From: Prolixibacteraceae bacterium
Lineage (GTDB): Bacteria > Bacteroidota > Bacteroidia > Bacteroidales > Prolixibacteraceae
Direction: 5' to 3'
DNA: 26,574 bases
NCBI GenBank assembly: GCA_003516705.1
Contig: DPCJ01000052.1
Coordinates: forward strand, 1 to 26,574
Positions 7,601 through 14,546 of this stretch are shown here, one piece after another; positions within the stretch are counted from its first letter, which is position 1; each line of letters opens with the position of its first letter. Position numbers and translations under genes: made by a program. The notes below the pieces were generated by a model that was not told where the DNA came from, searched no databases, and saw only the letters and a program-made list of their open reading frames with translations.

Positions 7601-8932
7601 TTACTGGTAAAAAACAAAATAGAGTTTTAGTAAAGGACGATACGCATCGGCCTGGCGTGCATCAAAAACGACACGGTCGAGCGAGCCGGTGAATGTTTCG
7701 TCCGGAAAACTCAAAACCAATCCACTGTTTGGGTCAACCCACGCATCGCTCAGTTCGTCGTTCACAAAATCGGTAATATCAAGTTTGTAGTAGTTTGCCT
7801 CGTTGTATTGGCTGTCGAAACCAAATTCGGCGGTAATTGTTTCACTGTCGCTGTCGGTTAAAACTGAAATTATCCGGTTGCTTTTATCGGTTGAGTACAT
7901 GATTACTTCACCCGGAAAATCAACCTGGCAGTTACTTTTTGGAAATGGTTTCAGAATAAGCTCAGCTTTGTAAAAAATGTATCTGTCTTCAATCTCCATA
8001 ATCCGCGTGAGTGAAGAAAAATCAATACGTGTTAAAATGCCTGTTCCGGCCTGGATAAACGTTTTATCGCCAGTTAATGAAGCCGGAATTTCCTCTTTCT
8101 GGGTCAAAAGATTTTGAATCTCTGTACCTGTTCTGTCGCCTTCAATATTATTAAAATAGGCCCCCGATGTATAAATCGGGAAATTGTATTCTATTTCCTC
8201 TCTTTCCTCTCCAATATAATGCGTGTGCAGCACTACGCTGAGTACAGAATCGGCTGCTGCAATTCCGAGAACAGTTTTACTATCAGAACCGCCCAATAAA
8301 ACCAATCCTTTAAAATATTCAAGAAAATTATCTGTAGATGCAATTTCGTCCGACTTATTTAAAAGAAATTTCATGAGTTCAGCCCCCAGCGCATCGTTCA
8401 GCCTGAACTCAAGTTCATTGTCGCGGTTGGGTCGCGGGTTAAAAACTACTGAACCAATTGGATTTTCATCGTACTGAAAATGAGTTGTATTATAAAAATA
8501 AACCTCATCAGGCGCTTCCATTGTTTCGGTAACCCGATGCACAGAAAGCGTGAAAGGCTGCAACGTGTCGCCGTACGACAAACCATTCAGCCTGATTTGG
8601 ATAGTTAAAGAATCGAAAACCGATTCTTCATTAATAGCAACCGAATCGGGTTTATCAATCTGAAACCAGGCTGAAGTTTCCATTTTACCAAAATATTCGT
8701 CGGTAAAACTTCCAACAAGAAAATTGTCGGGGCTGGTAGTTGAAATTGAATCTATCAAAATGGTTGATAATCCAAGCGAAAAAGTATCGATTAAGGTCAC
8801 CGAGGTTTGATTACTCAGGTATTTTTCACCTATCGAAAACGATTCAGAACCATCGTCGGTACAACCTGCTATCGAAATCAAAATAAAAAGTAAAGCTGAA
8901 AGCAGCTTCAAAAGGCGCAAGAAATATCTCAT
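7601..8932 (-). CDS. DUF4270 family lipoprotein
   Basis: A 443-residue lipoprotein. The N-terminus has a hydrophobic signal ending in the lipobox IAGC with Cys24, followed by TDDGSE, an acidic stretch resembling the surface-export signal of Bacteroidota lipoproteins. The body has DUF4270 hallmarks: an early TSVTLIDTFSLGLSTILIDS segment, VGSFTDEYFGKMETSAWFQI, and a C-terminal region rich in short beta strands. The function of DUF4270 is unknown. The gene lies 22 bp before the FadL-like barrel gene, a pairing I remember as common in the phylum. The likely place is the outer membrane, perhaps facing outwards. Confidence 0.85.
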   Translation of the reverse strand: MRYFLRLLKLLSALLFILISIAGCTDDGSESFSIGEKYLSNQTSVTLIDTFSLGLSTILIDSISTTSPDNFLVGSFTDEYFGKMETSAWFQIDKPDSVAINEESVFDSLTIQIRLNGLSYGDTLQPFTLSVHRVTETMEAPDEVYFYNTTHFQYDENPIGSVVFNPRPNRDNELEFRLNDALGAELMKFLLNKSDEIASTDNFLEYFKGLVLLGGSDSKTVLGIAAADSVLSVVLHTHYIGEEREEIEYNFPIYTSGAYFNNIEGDRTGTEIQNLLTQKEEIPASLTGDKTFIQAGTGILTRIDFSSLTRIMEIEDRYIFYKAELILKPFPKSNCQVDFPGEVIMYSTDKSNRIISVLTDSDSETITAEFGFDSQYNEANYYKLDITDFVNDELSDAWVDPNSGLVLSFPDETFTGSLDRVVFDARQADAYRPLLKLYFVFYQ

Positions 8933-9297
8933 TGAATTTGGTTTTTGTTTGCTGAAATAAAAAATAATACACTGCTTTTTTGCTTGTTATAATTCATGGC
9001 ATAAAACTGATTTCGAGCCAAAAAAAGAGAAGTTGGTGGAAAACAGAAAAAATTATATACCAACGCCATGTTTCGACCGACACAGCCATTTTATTTGCTG
9101 ACTTTATGGTTTGTTAACCAAATTTTGTCGTTAAAAAGAGCTCAGAAACAGCTTAAAACGATAAATTCTACAGGTTCATCTATACTTTTCAACCGGTTGT
9201 ATAAATTCCTTTTTTGTCAGCAAACAGTCGCATAGGTTTGTATCCGGCATCAACCCGAATTGAGCCGTTTATTCAAAAATTAAGCAACTTTAAAGTC
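8933..9297. other. intergenic region between divergent DUF4270 and Kelch genes
   Basis: A 365-bp AT-rich spacer between divergently transcribed genes. I find one good promoter for the rightward gene (9210-9240, listed separately). For the leftward gene I find no exact CAAAnnTA (-7 on minus). No short ORF with a credible start, no RNA gene and no strong hairpin was seen. Confidence 0.6.
9210..9240 (+). promoter_or_regulatory. Bacteroidota-type promoter for the Kelch gene
   Basis: An exact -7 box TAGGTTTG (9233-9240) is preceded by TTTT (9210-9213) as a 3-of-4 match to the -33 TTTG at a 19-bp spacing. It would give a leader of about 50 nt to the ATG at 9298. It also places the in-frame TTG at 9214 inside the promoter, supporting the later start. 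Confidence 0.55.
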
Positions 9298-10299
9298 ATG
9301 AAAATTAATTATCTTATTTATCTGTTTTTATGTTTAACATTCTTTATTTCAGCATGTAACAGCGAAGATGAAGAAGAGCTGAATGGCAACTGGTCGGAAC
9401 AATACGATTTCGACGGTGTTCCGCGCAGCGATGCTGTGGGATTTGTTATCGACGGAAATCCTTACCTGGGAACAGGATACGATGGCGAAGACCGCCTGAA
9501 TGATTTCTGGGCATACAACGCAACTCAAAATTACTGGACACAAAAAGCCGATCTGCCCGGAATACCAAGAAACGGAGCCATAGGAATGGCAATTGAAGGC
9601 AAAGGATACATTGGTACAGGTTATGATGGCGACCAAAAACTAAACGATTTCTGGGAATACGACCCTGAAACCAACACGTGGGAACAAAAAGCCGATTTTG
9701 CAGGTACTGCCCGTTATGGCAGCGTAAGTTTTACCATTGGCGATAAAGGTTATGTTGGATGCGGGTACGATGATAATCATTTGAAAGATTTCTACGAATA
9801 CTCGCCGGCATCAAACACATGGACAAAAATAATCAGCATTGGCGGCTCTAAACGACGCGATGCAACAGCATTCGCCATTAATGGAAAGGGTTACGTTTTA
9901 TCGGGTATCGATAACGGAACCTACCTTGGCGATTTATGGGAATTTGACCCTTCGACCGGAACATGGACAGAAAAAAGAAAAATTACAGACTACACCGATG
10001 AAGATTTCGACGATGATTACACATCAATTTCACGCATCAACGGCGTTGCCTTTGATGTAAACGGAAAGGTTTATCTGGCGTGCGGGAGCAAAGGTTCTAT
10101 TATCAACAATGTATGGGAATACGACCCTACCACCGACCTTTGGGCTGAAAAGACTGCCTTTGAAGGTGCCATTCGTACTGAGGCTGTTGGTTTTTCGGTT
10201 GGCTCAAATGGTTTTGTAACCACAGGCAGAAGTTCGAGCTATTATTTTGATGATATCTGGAGTTTTGACCCTGATGCCGAATACGATGAAAACTATTGA
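9298..10299 (+). CDS. Kelch-repeat lipoprotein (six-bladed propeller)
   Basis: A 333-residue lipoprotein. The start MKINYLIYLF gives a signal peptide with lipobox ISAC (Cys20), followed by NSEDEEE, a strongly acidic run like the lipoprotein surface-export signal. Six Kelch repeats of about 45-50 residues follow, each with a hydrophobic strand, a G-Y/F or V-Y core, and a D-[FILV]-W-x-[FY] blade ending in W-T/E/A, for example NDFWEYDPETNTWEQ. Six repeats predict one closed propeller filling the whole mature protein, with no catalytic domain attached. A longer in-frame reading from a TTG at 9214 would bury the signal peptide. The stop overlaps the start of the DUF4907 gene by 14 bp. Partner or ligand binding at the surface is inferred only. 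Confidence 0.88.
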   Translation: MKINYLIYLFLCLTFFISACNSEDEEELNGNWSEQYDFDGVPRSDAVGFVIDGNPYLGTGYDGEDRLNDFWAYNATQNYWTQKADLPGIPRNGAIGMAIEGKGYIGTGYDGDQKLNDFWEYDPETNTWEQKADFAGTARYGSVSFTIGDKGYVGCGYDDNHLKDFYEYSPASNTWTKIISIGGSKRRDATAFAINGKGYVLSGIDNGTYLGDLWEFDPSTGTWTEKRKITDYTDEDFDDDYTSISRINGVAFDVNGKVYLACGSKGSIINNVWEYDPTTDLWAEKTAFEGAIRTEAVGFSVGSNGFVTTGRSSSYYFDDIWSFDPDAEYDENY

Positions 10300-10642
10300 T
10301 TTATATAAATACCGTGTACATTTTTTAACCGGTGGGTTACTGGCATTGGTTGCTGTTTTAATTGTTTTTAATCTCGCAGAAAAAGAAAACTCAAAAACAG
10401 CAGTTTATTCGGTCAAAACATTTGAAACTGGCAATGGCTGGGGTTATTCAGTATTATTGAACAACCGCGAAATTATACATCAGGATCTAATTCCGGCTAT
10501 TTCAAGTAATACTTCGTTTGCGAAAAAAACCGATGCTTTAAAAACCGCAGATTTTGTAGTTGAAAAACTGCGTGGGCAAAAGCTGCCATACCTTACCAAA
10601 GATGATTTAAAAGCATTAAAAATACACCTGCCTGAACTGTAA
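10286..10642 (+). CDS. DUF4907 family membrane-anchored protein
   Basis: A 118-residue protein with one N-terminal membrane helix (about 12-30) and a small domain carrying GNGWGYSVLLNNREIIHQDLIPAI (49-72) and KKTDALKTADFVVEKL, which I recognise as DUF4907; its function is unknown. The ATG at 10286 overlaps the Kelch stop by 14 bp, indicating translational coupling. Pairing of a Kelch protein with DUF4907 recurs in Bacteroidota as far as I recall, and suggests the two work together in the envelope. The last codons and the stop lie in a terminator hairpin. Confidence 0.78.
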   Translation: MKTIDLYKYRVHFLTGGLLALVAVLIVFNLAEKENSKTAVYSVKTFETGNGWGYSVLLNNREIIHQDLIPAISSNTSFAKKTDALKTADFVVEKLRGQKLPYLTKDDLKALKIHLPEL

Positions 10643-10657
10643 AGGCAGGTGTATTTT
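10619..10657. terminator. bidirectional terminator overlapping a stop codon
   Basis: A perfect 15-bp stem: 10619-10633 pairs with 10643-10657, with a 9-nt loop at 10634-10642 that holds the TAA stop of the DUF4907 gene. The core is ACACCTGCCT / AGGCAGGTGT. On the plus strand it ends in TTTT; on the minus strand the exit is TTTTTAA. It can serve the rightward DUF4907 operon and the leftward genes alike. Confidence 0.85.
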
Positions 10658-10706
10658 ACTTTTCAGAATAAATCAACAGGATTTATTTTCAGGAATTCCT
10701 GCCAGC

Positions 10707-10856
10707 TTATTCCGTTGATGGAATATCTGTTTCATCAAGTACCTGTCTGATTAATGTGGTTTTTCCAAATTGTCGCGGTCCGGTGATTACCTGAATGAAC
10801 TTTTTCAGCTCAATTAATCTTTTTGTAACTTCCTGAAAATAAAATCTTTTGAACAT
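10707..10856 (-). pseudogene. truncated AAA ATPase (AAA_14/DUF4143 type), N-terminal relic
   Basis: A 49-codon reading frame on the minus strand translates to MFKRFYFQEVTKRL...FIQVITGPRQFGKTTLIRQVLDETDIPSTE and stops. The Walker A region GPRQFGKTT (26-34) and flanking text match the first 50 residues of the AAA_14/DUF4143 ATPases that are scattered through Bacteroidota genomes; intact members are about 380-400 residues. Nothing resembling the rest of the ATPase, DUF4143 or the nuclease-like C-terminus remains in the 50-odd bases between the stop and the terminator. A functional 49-residue peptide is unlikely. The start codon and a 22-bp palindrome upstream are intact, so this is best read as a deletion remnant. 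Confidence 0.75.
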
Positions 10857-10866
10857 CTTTATCAAT

Positions 10867-10888
10867 TTTACTCAATGCATTGAGTAAA
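10867..10888. promoter_or_regulatory. perfect 22-bp palindrome, probable operator
   Basis: A perfect palindrome with half-site TTTACTCAATG and its exact mirror, centred between 10877 and 10878, with no spacer. It lies 10 bp upstream of the start of the ATPase relic, the right place for an operator or autoregulatory site. It is not followed by a T-run, so it is unlikely to be a terminator. Confidence 0.6.
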
Positions 10889-10948
10889 CCAAATATTCCC
10901 CTTTAAATTTATGGCAATTACTTTTTATAATAACTGAACTTCAACCGA

Positions 10949-11746
10949 TTATTCTTCCCTGATAATCACCGACATCGTATCCGAACCCCAGACGGAAAAA
11001 TAACCGAGTGCTCCGTTAGAAAGGTTTGAATTCGGATTTGCCGGTGCAGCCGAGCCGGGGTTATTATTTAACAGTTCGGTAAATGTTTTAAAATATTCAT
11101 ACACATTCTCGTCGATTGAAATCAGTTGAACCATTACGGTATCATTTATTCTGTACGGATCATTTAAAAGCAATATTTCGAGTTTTTTGCCGTTAACAAA
11201 CCTGTCGTTAAAAATTATGAGATCGTCGCTACTGCTTTTTAAAATACCGTTCCGGTAAATATTTATCCTGAAGTAATTATCGGTTTCTGCCGGGTCTAAC
11301 AAATAAACATTCAGGTAATAACCGGCATCAAAAAAAGAGGTTCCTTCATCGTAAAACCAGGTTACAGAATCAATAGCAATAGTCGGTTTTAAGGTTGATT
11401 CAGCCTGGTAAACTTCACCGTTTGCCTCAACTGTAAGTTTATAAGCCGTATTAGTTCGGGGTCTCATTTCAAATGATCGGTAAATTCCGGGGCCTGTCTC
11501 ATAAAACCTGAATTTCTTTCCATCTTCATCGGTTACAAACACCTCTGCATCAGAAATCTTAAGACCAGGAACCGTATCGAAATAACTTGAGGTCATCGAA
11601 ATTATAACCTCGGCAAGTCCATTGTCAGCAGTCACATTTCCTTCGATAACAATTTGTGGATCGGCATCATTTAAATCCACATCAATCACCTTTTCGCAGC
11701 CCGAAAAAACGAAGGTTAAAATCAGCAGATAAAAAATGTTTTTCAT
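10949..11746 (-). CDS. DUF4249 family lipoprotein
   Basis: A 265-residue lipoprotein with lipobox FSGC (Cys17) and the DUF4249 pattern: C-E-K-V-I-D-V-D-L, IVIEGNVTADNGLAEVIISMT, ISDAEVFVTDEDGKKFRF, PGIYRSFEMRPRTNTAYKLTVEANGEVYQAES. The family is found next to TonB-dependent receptors in Bacteroidota and is thought to be an outer-membrane partner, though its ligand is unknown. The receptor gene is immediately upstream on the same strand (100-bp gap), so operon membership is likely. I prefer the ATG at 11746, where the signal peptide begins; an ATG 18 bp upstream (11764) is also possible. Confidence 0.85.
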   Translation of the reverse strand: MKNIFYLLILTFVFSGCEKVIDVDLNDADPQIVIEGNVTADNGLAEVIISMTSSYFDTVPGLKISDAEVFVTDEDGKKFRFYETGPGIYRSFEMRPRTNTAYKLTVEANGEVYQAESTLKPTIAIDSVTWFYDEGTSFFDAGYYLNVYLLDPAETDNYFRINIYRNGILKSSSDDLIIFNDRFVNGKKLEILLLNDPYRINDTVMVQLISIDENVYEYFKTFTELLNNNPGSAAPANPNSNLSNGALGYFSVWGSDTMSVIIREE

Positions 11747-11846
11747 TCTCAAAAATTTGGTCATTCTTCAAATGTCTTTTTTGTCGATTGAAACGCGGTT
11801 CGGAAACCGCATCACCCTTTTCTTCACTTTCTTTATCATTCACGCA

Positions 11847-14171
11847 TTAAAACTTAAACTTATAACTCACCGAAGGAATTGCCTTAAAAATGGCAAACTG
11901 CACAGCTTCTGTAATTTCAGGGTTATCCTCGTTTTGCCTGAACTGAATAAAATAGGCATTTTCACGTCCGTAAGCATTATAAACCGAGAAGTTCCAGCTC
12001 GATTCAAACTTTTCAGTTTTCTTTCGCTGCCAGGTAAGTGCCAGGTCGAGCCGGTGGTACGAAGGCATCCGGTAGCCATTCCTTTCGGTGTAATACCCAA
12101 CTGTTTGCCCGTCGATTACATATTTTCCACCCGGGAAAGTTACTGCATTACCGGTGTAATAAACCCAGGTAGCCGAAAAATTCAGTTTTTTGGTAATATC
12201 AAACATACCAACCAGCGACAAGTCGTGTATCCTGTCCTGGCGCGCCGGATAAGCATTTCCGTTGTTAATATCGTCGAATTGCCGCATTGTTCGAGACCAG
12301 GTGTAACTTACCCATCCGTTTAGCCTGCCAAAATTGCGTTTGAAAAAAAACTCGGCACCATATGCCCAGCCACGCCCAAAAACAAGTTCGGCTTCAACCG
12401 TTGAGTTAAAAACAAGTTCTGCACCGTTTCGGTAATCAATCTGGTTTTTCAGGTCTTTGTAATACACTTCCAGCGACGATTCAAATTCGTTGTCGTTAAA
12501 ATTACGGAAATAACCTGCCGAAACCTGGTCGGCAATCTGTGGTTTTACGTTGTTGCTGCTAGGCAGCCACAAATCGGTGGGGGTGGTTGTGGTTGAATTC
12601 GAAAGGAGGTGCAAAAATTGATAAATCCTGTTGTACGAAGCTTTTACCGAATTCTTTGTGTTGATCATGTAATTGATTCCGAGCCTTGGTTCCAGTCCTC
12701 CCTGGGTTTTCACAAACTGAAAATCATCGATTTTTTTTGTTTCGCTGAGTTGTCCATTTTCGCCAAACTGGTAAAATTCCCCCGGCCCCACATTGCTGAA
12801 AAGTGCAAGCCGCAAACCATAGTAAATTTTAAGTTTATCGCTGATTTGCTGCTCGTTGGAAACATAGCCTGCCCATTCAATAGCTTTTCGTTTTGAAATT
12901 GTTTCAGGATTTACGCCTGAATTTTCTGAAGCGCTGATTTTGCCGGGCAAAATATTGTGATAAATCACATTTCCGCCAAATTTCATCATATTCAGCGGAT
13001 TAACATACCAGGTAAAGTCCTGTTTCAGGTTGATATCGTTAATTTGCGACCCGATGGTAATTTCAACATCGCCCAGAATATTTACATCGTATGAATATTT
13101 GCTGAGAATAAACGAGGTGTTTGAAAAAAGCTTTTCGCTGAAATTATGGTTCCAGCGAAGTGTTCCGGTGAGATTTCCCCAATCGAAACCAAATTCGTTG
13201 TTAAACCCAAAATTGTCGCGACCGAAATATCCCGAAAGATAAATGCGGTTGTTTTCGTTGATTTTATAATTCGATTTGAGGTTCAAATCATAAAAATAAA
13301 GACTTGTATTTTTGAGTTCTTCTTTGTTAGAAAATGCCAGAAACATGTCGGCATAAGTTCGGCGGGCGCTTACAATAAACGAACCGCGGTCTTTTTCAAA
13401 AGGTCCCTCCAATGCAATATTCGACGAGATTAACCCTACACTGCCGGCAACACCAAACTCTTTCAGATTGCCCTCCTTCATTTTAATATCGAAAACCGAT
13501 GATGCACGTCCGCCATATTCAGCCGGAATTGACCCTTTCAGCAGGTTGGCATCGCGAATCGCTTCAGAATTAAAAATGGAGAAAAACCCCAGCAGGTGCG
13601 AGGCATTGTAAATTGGTGCTTCGTCAAGTAAAATAAGGTTCTGGTCGATTCCGCCGCCGCGAACATAAAACCCCGAATTTCCTTCGCCCGCAGATTTTAT
13701 GCCCGGTGTAAGCTGTATTGTTTTCAGAATATCCTGCTCACCAAAAATCACAGGTATTTTTTCAATTTGCTTTGGTGCAAGTTTTACATTGCCCATTTCA
13801 ACCGAAGTTATATTCCTGTCGGCGCGTTCGCCTGTTACCAAAATATTTCCCAATTCGAATGTTTTTTCACCTAATTCAATATCGATTTTCCTGTTTCCCT
13901 GTAATTCAATCTGTATTGACTGAGGTTCGTAACCAACATACTGAAAACGCACCCGATAAGTACCGGAAGGTAGCGTGAGCGAATAAAAACCATAACTGTT
14001 AGTTGCTGTTCCGGAGGTAACAGAGCCTTCAACCACGATTGATGCACCGGGCAAATCTTCGCCCGTGGCTGCATCGCTGATGTGCCCGCTGATGACAAAA
14101 TTCTGTTGAGCTGATAAATAATTAACCAGCAGCATTAAAATCGTAAGTAAGTGTAGCTTTTTCAGGTGCAT
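11847..14171 (-). CDS. TonB-dependent receptor with carboxypeptidase-regulatory-like domain
   Basis: A 774-residue outer-membrane receptor. In order: signal peptide (1-21, ending LSA), CarboxypepD_reg-like domain (about 26-100, with ISGHISDAATGEDLPGASIVVEG and the GFYSLTLPSGTYRVRFQYVGY core), plug domain (about 120-235, with PVIFGEQDILKTIQLTPGIKSAGEGNSGFYVRGGGIDQNLILLDEAPIYN abbreviated here to its ends) and a 22-strand barrel to the end, closing on an aromatic residue (SYKFKF). It is shorter than SusC-type receptors and no SusD gene follows; the partner is a DUF4249 lipoprotein instead. The substrate is unknown. No STN signalling domain is present, so direct control of an anti-sigma factor is not indicated. 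Confidence 0.93.
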   Translation of the reverse strand: MHLKKLHLLTILMLLVNYLSAQQNFVISGHISDAATGEDLPGASIVVEGSVTSGTATNSYGFYSLTLPSGTYRVRFQYVGYEPQSIQIELQGNRKIDIELGEKTFELGNILVTGERADRNITSVEMGNVKLAPKQIEKIPVIFGEQDILKTIQLTPGIKSAGEGNSGFYVRGGGIDQNLILLDEAPIYNASHLLGFFSIFNSEAIRDANLLKGSIPAEYGGRASSVFDIKMKEGNLKEFGVAGSVGLISSNIALEGPFEKDRGSFIVSARRTYADMFLAFSNKEELKNTSLYFYDLNLKSNYKINENNRIYLSGYFGRDNFGFNNEFGFDWGNLTGTLRWNHNFSEKLFSNTSFILSKYSYDVNILGDVEITIGSQINDINLKQDFTWYVNPLNMMKFGGNVIYHNILPGKISASENSGVNPETISKRKAIEWAGYVSNEQQISDKLKIYYGLRLALFSNVGPGEFYQFGENGQLSETKKIDDFQFVKTQGGLEPRLGINYMINTKNSVKASYNRIYQFLHLLSNSTTTTPTDLWLPSSNNVKPQIADQVSAGYFRNFNDNEFESSLEVYYKDLKNQIDYRNGAELVFNSTVEAELVFGRGWAYGAEFFFKRNFGRLNGWVSYTWSRTMRQFDDINNGNAYPARQDRIHDLSLVGMFDITKKLNFSATWVYYTGNAVTFPGGKYVIDGQTVGYYTERNGYRMPSYHRLDLALTWQRKKTEKFESSWNFSVYNAYGRENAYFIQFRQNEDNPEITEAVQFAIFKAIPSVSYKFKF

Positions 14172-14190
14172 GCAAGCATTTTCAGGCCAG

Positions 14191-14198
14191 CAAAAGTA
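14191..14198 (-). promoter_or_regulatory. -7 box upstream of the TonB-dependent receptor
   Basis: TACTTTTG on the minus strand (CAAAAGTA on plus), an exact -7 match, 20 bp before the receptor start. The expected -33 is not clear. It would give a leader of only about 15 nt. Confidence 0.4.
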
Positions 14199-14453
14199 GA
14201 AATATTATCGGGCAAAAAAGGTACCTGTAAAAAGTAACAATAATGTAACATCTCAAATGGTGGAATGCCTTATTCAACGGGCAAATTGCAGCTTCTGAAA
14301 AAATAATTCATTTTTCATTAAACATCTCATTACATGTAATTTAACCAATCACGCGTTTATTACTCCGAAAAAATAAAACACTCATAAACATACACTTACA
14401 AATCACTAAAAACGGGTATTTCACGTACTACATTTTCAACAAAATCGGGCACT

Positions 14454-14484
14454 CTTGTGTGTTAATAAATTATTACTATTTTTG
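14454..14484 (+). promoter_or_regulatory. Bacteroidota-type promoter for EF-G2
   Basis: CTTG (14454-14457, 3 of 4 to TTTG) is separated by exactly 19 bp from TATTTTTG (14477-14484), a perfect TAnnTTTG box. A leader of about 55-60 nt follows, ending in an A-rich stretch directly before the ATG, as is usual in this phylum. Confidence 0.65.
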
Positions 14485-14546
14485 GTGGCCTTCTCCGAAA
14501 AACCAGTTCGGGCGGCGGATAAAACAAATCAAAAAAAAACAACAAT

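Larger units (their letters stand above)
10643..10948. other. spacer holding only the ATPase relic and palindrome
   Basis: Just over 300 bp between the DUF4907 stop and the DUF4249 stop. Apart from the second terminator arm, the ATPase relic (10707-10856) and the palindrome (10867-10888), I see no gene here. Confidence 0.6.
14172..14546. other. divergent regulatory spacer between receptor and EF-G2
   Basis: A 375-bp spacer between divergent genes. It holds the receptor -7 box (14191-14198), the palindrome ATTACATGTAAT (14329-14340) and the EF-G2 promoter (14454-14484). No ORF or RNA gene was seen. Its length is unusual beside the shorter spacers elsewhere in the window and fits a gene under active regulation. 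Confidence 0.6.

Noticed and set aside
9214..9297. Longer N-terminus for the Kelch protein from a TTG at 9214
   Set aside because: It puts 28 residues before the signal peptide and overlaps the promoter at 9210-9240.
11736..12323. 195-residue open frame on the plus strand
   Set aside because: It is antisense to the 3' end of the receptor gene and spans its stop; composition is that of a shadow frame.
11847..14171. SusC of a polysaccharide utilisation locus
   Set aside because: The receptor is too short, no SusD or glycoside hydrolase is present, and the partner is DUF4249.
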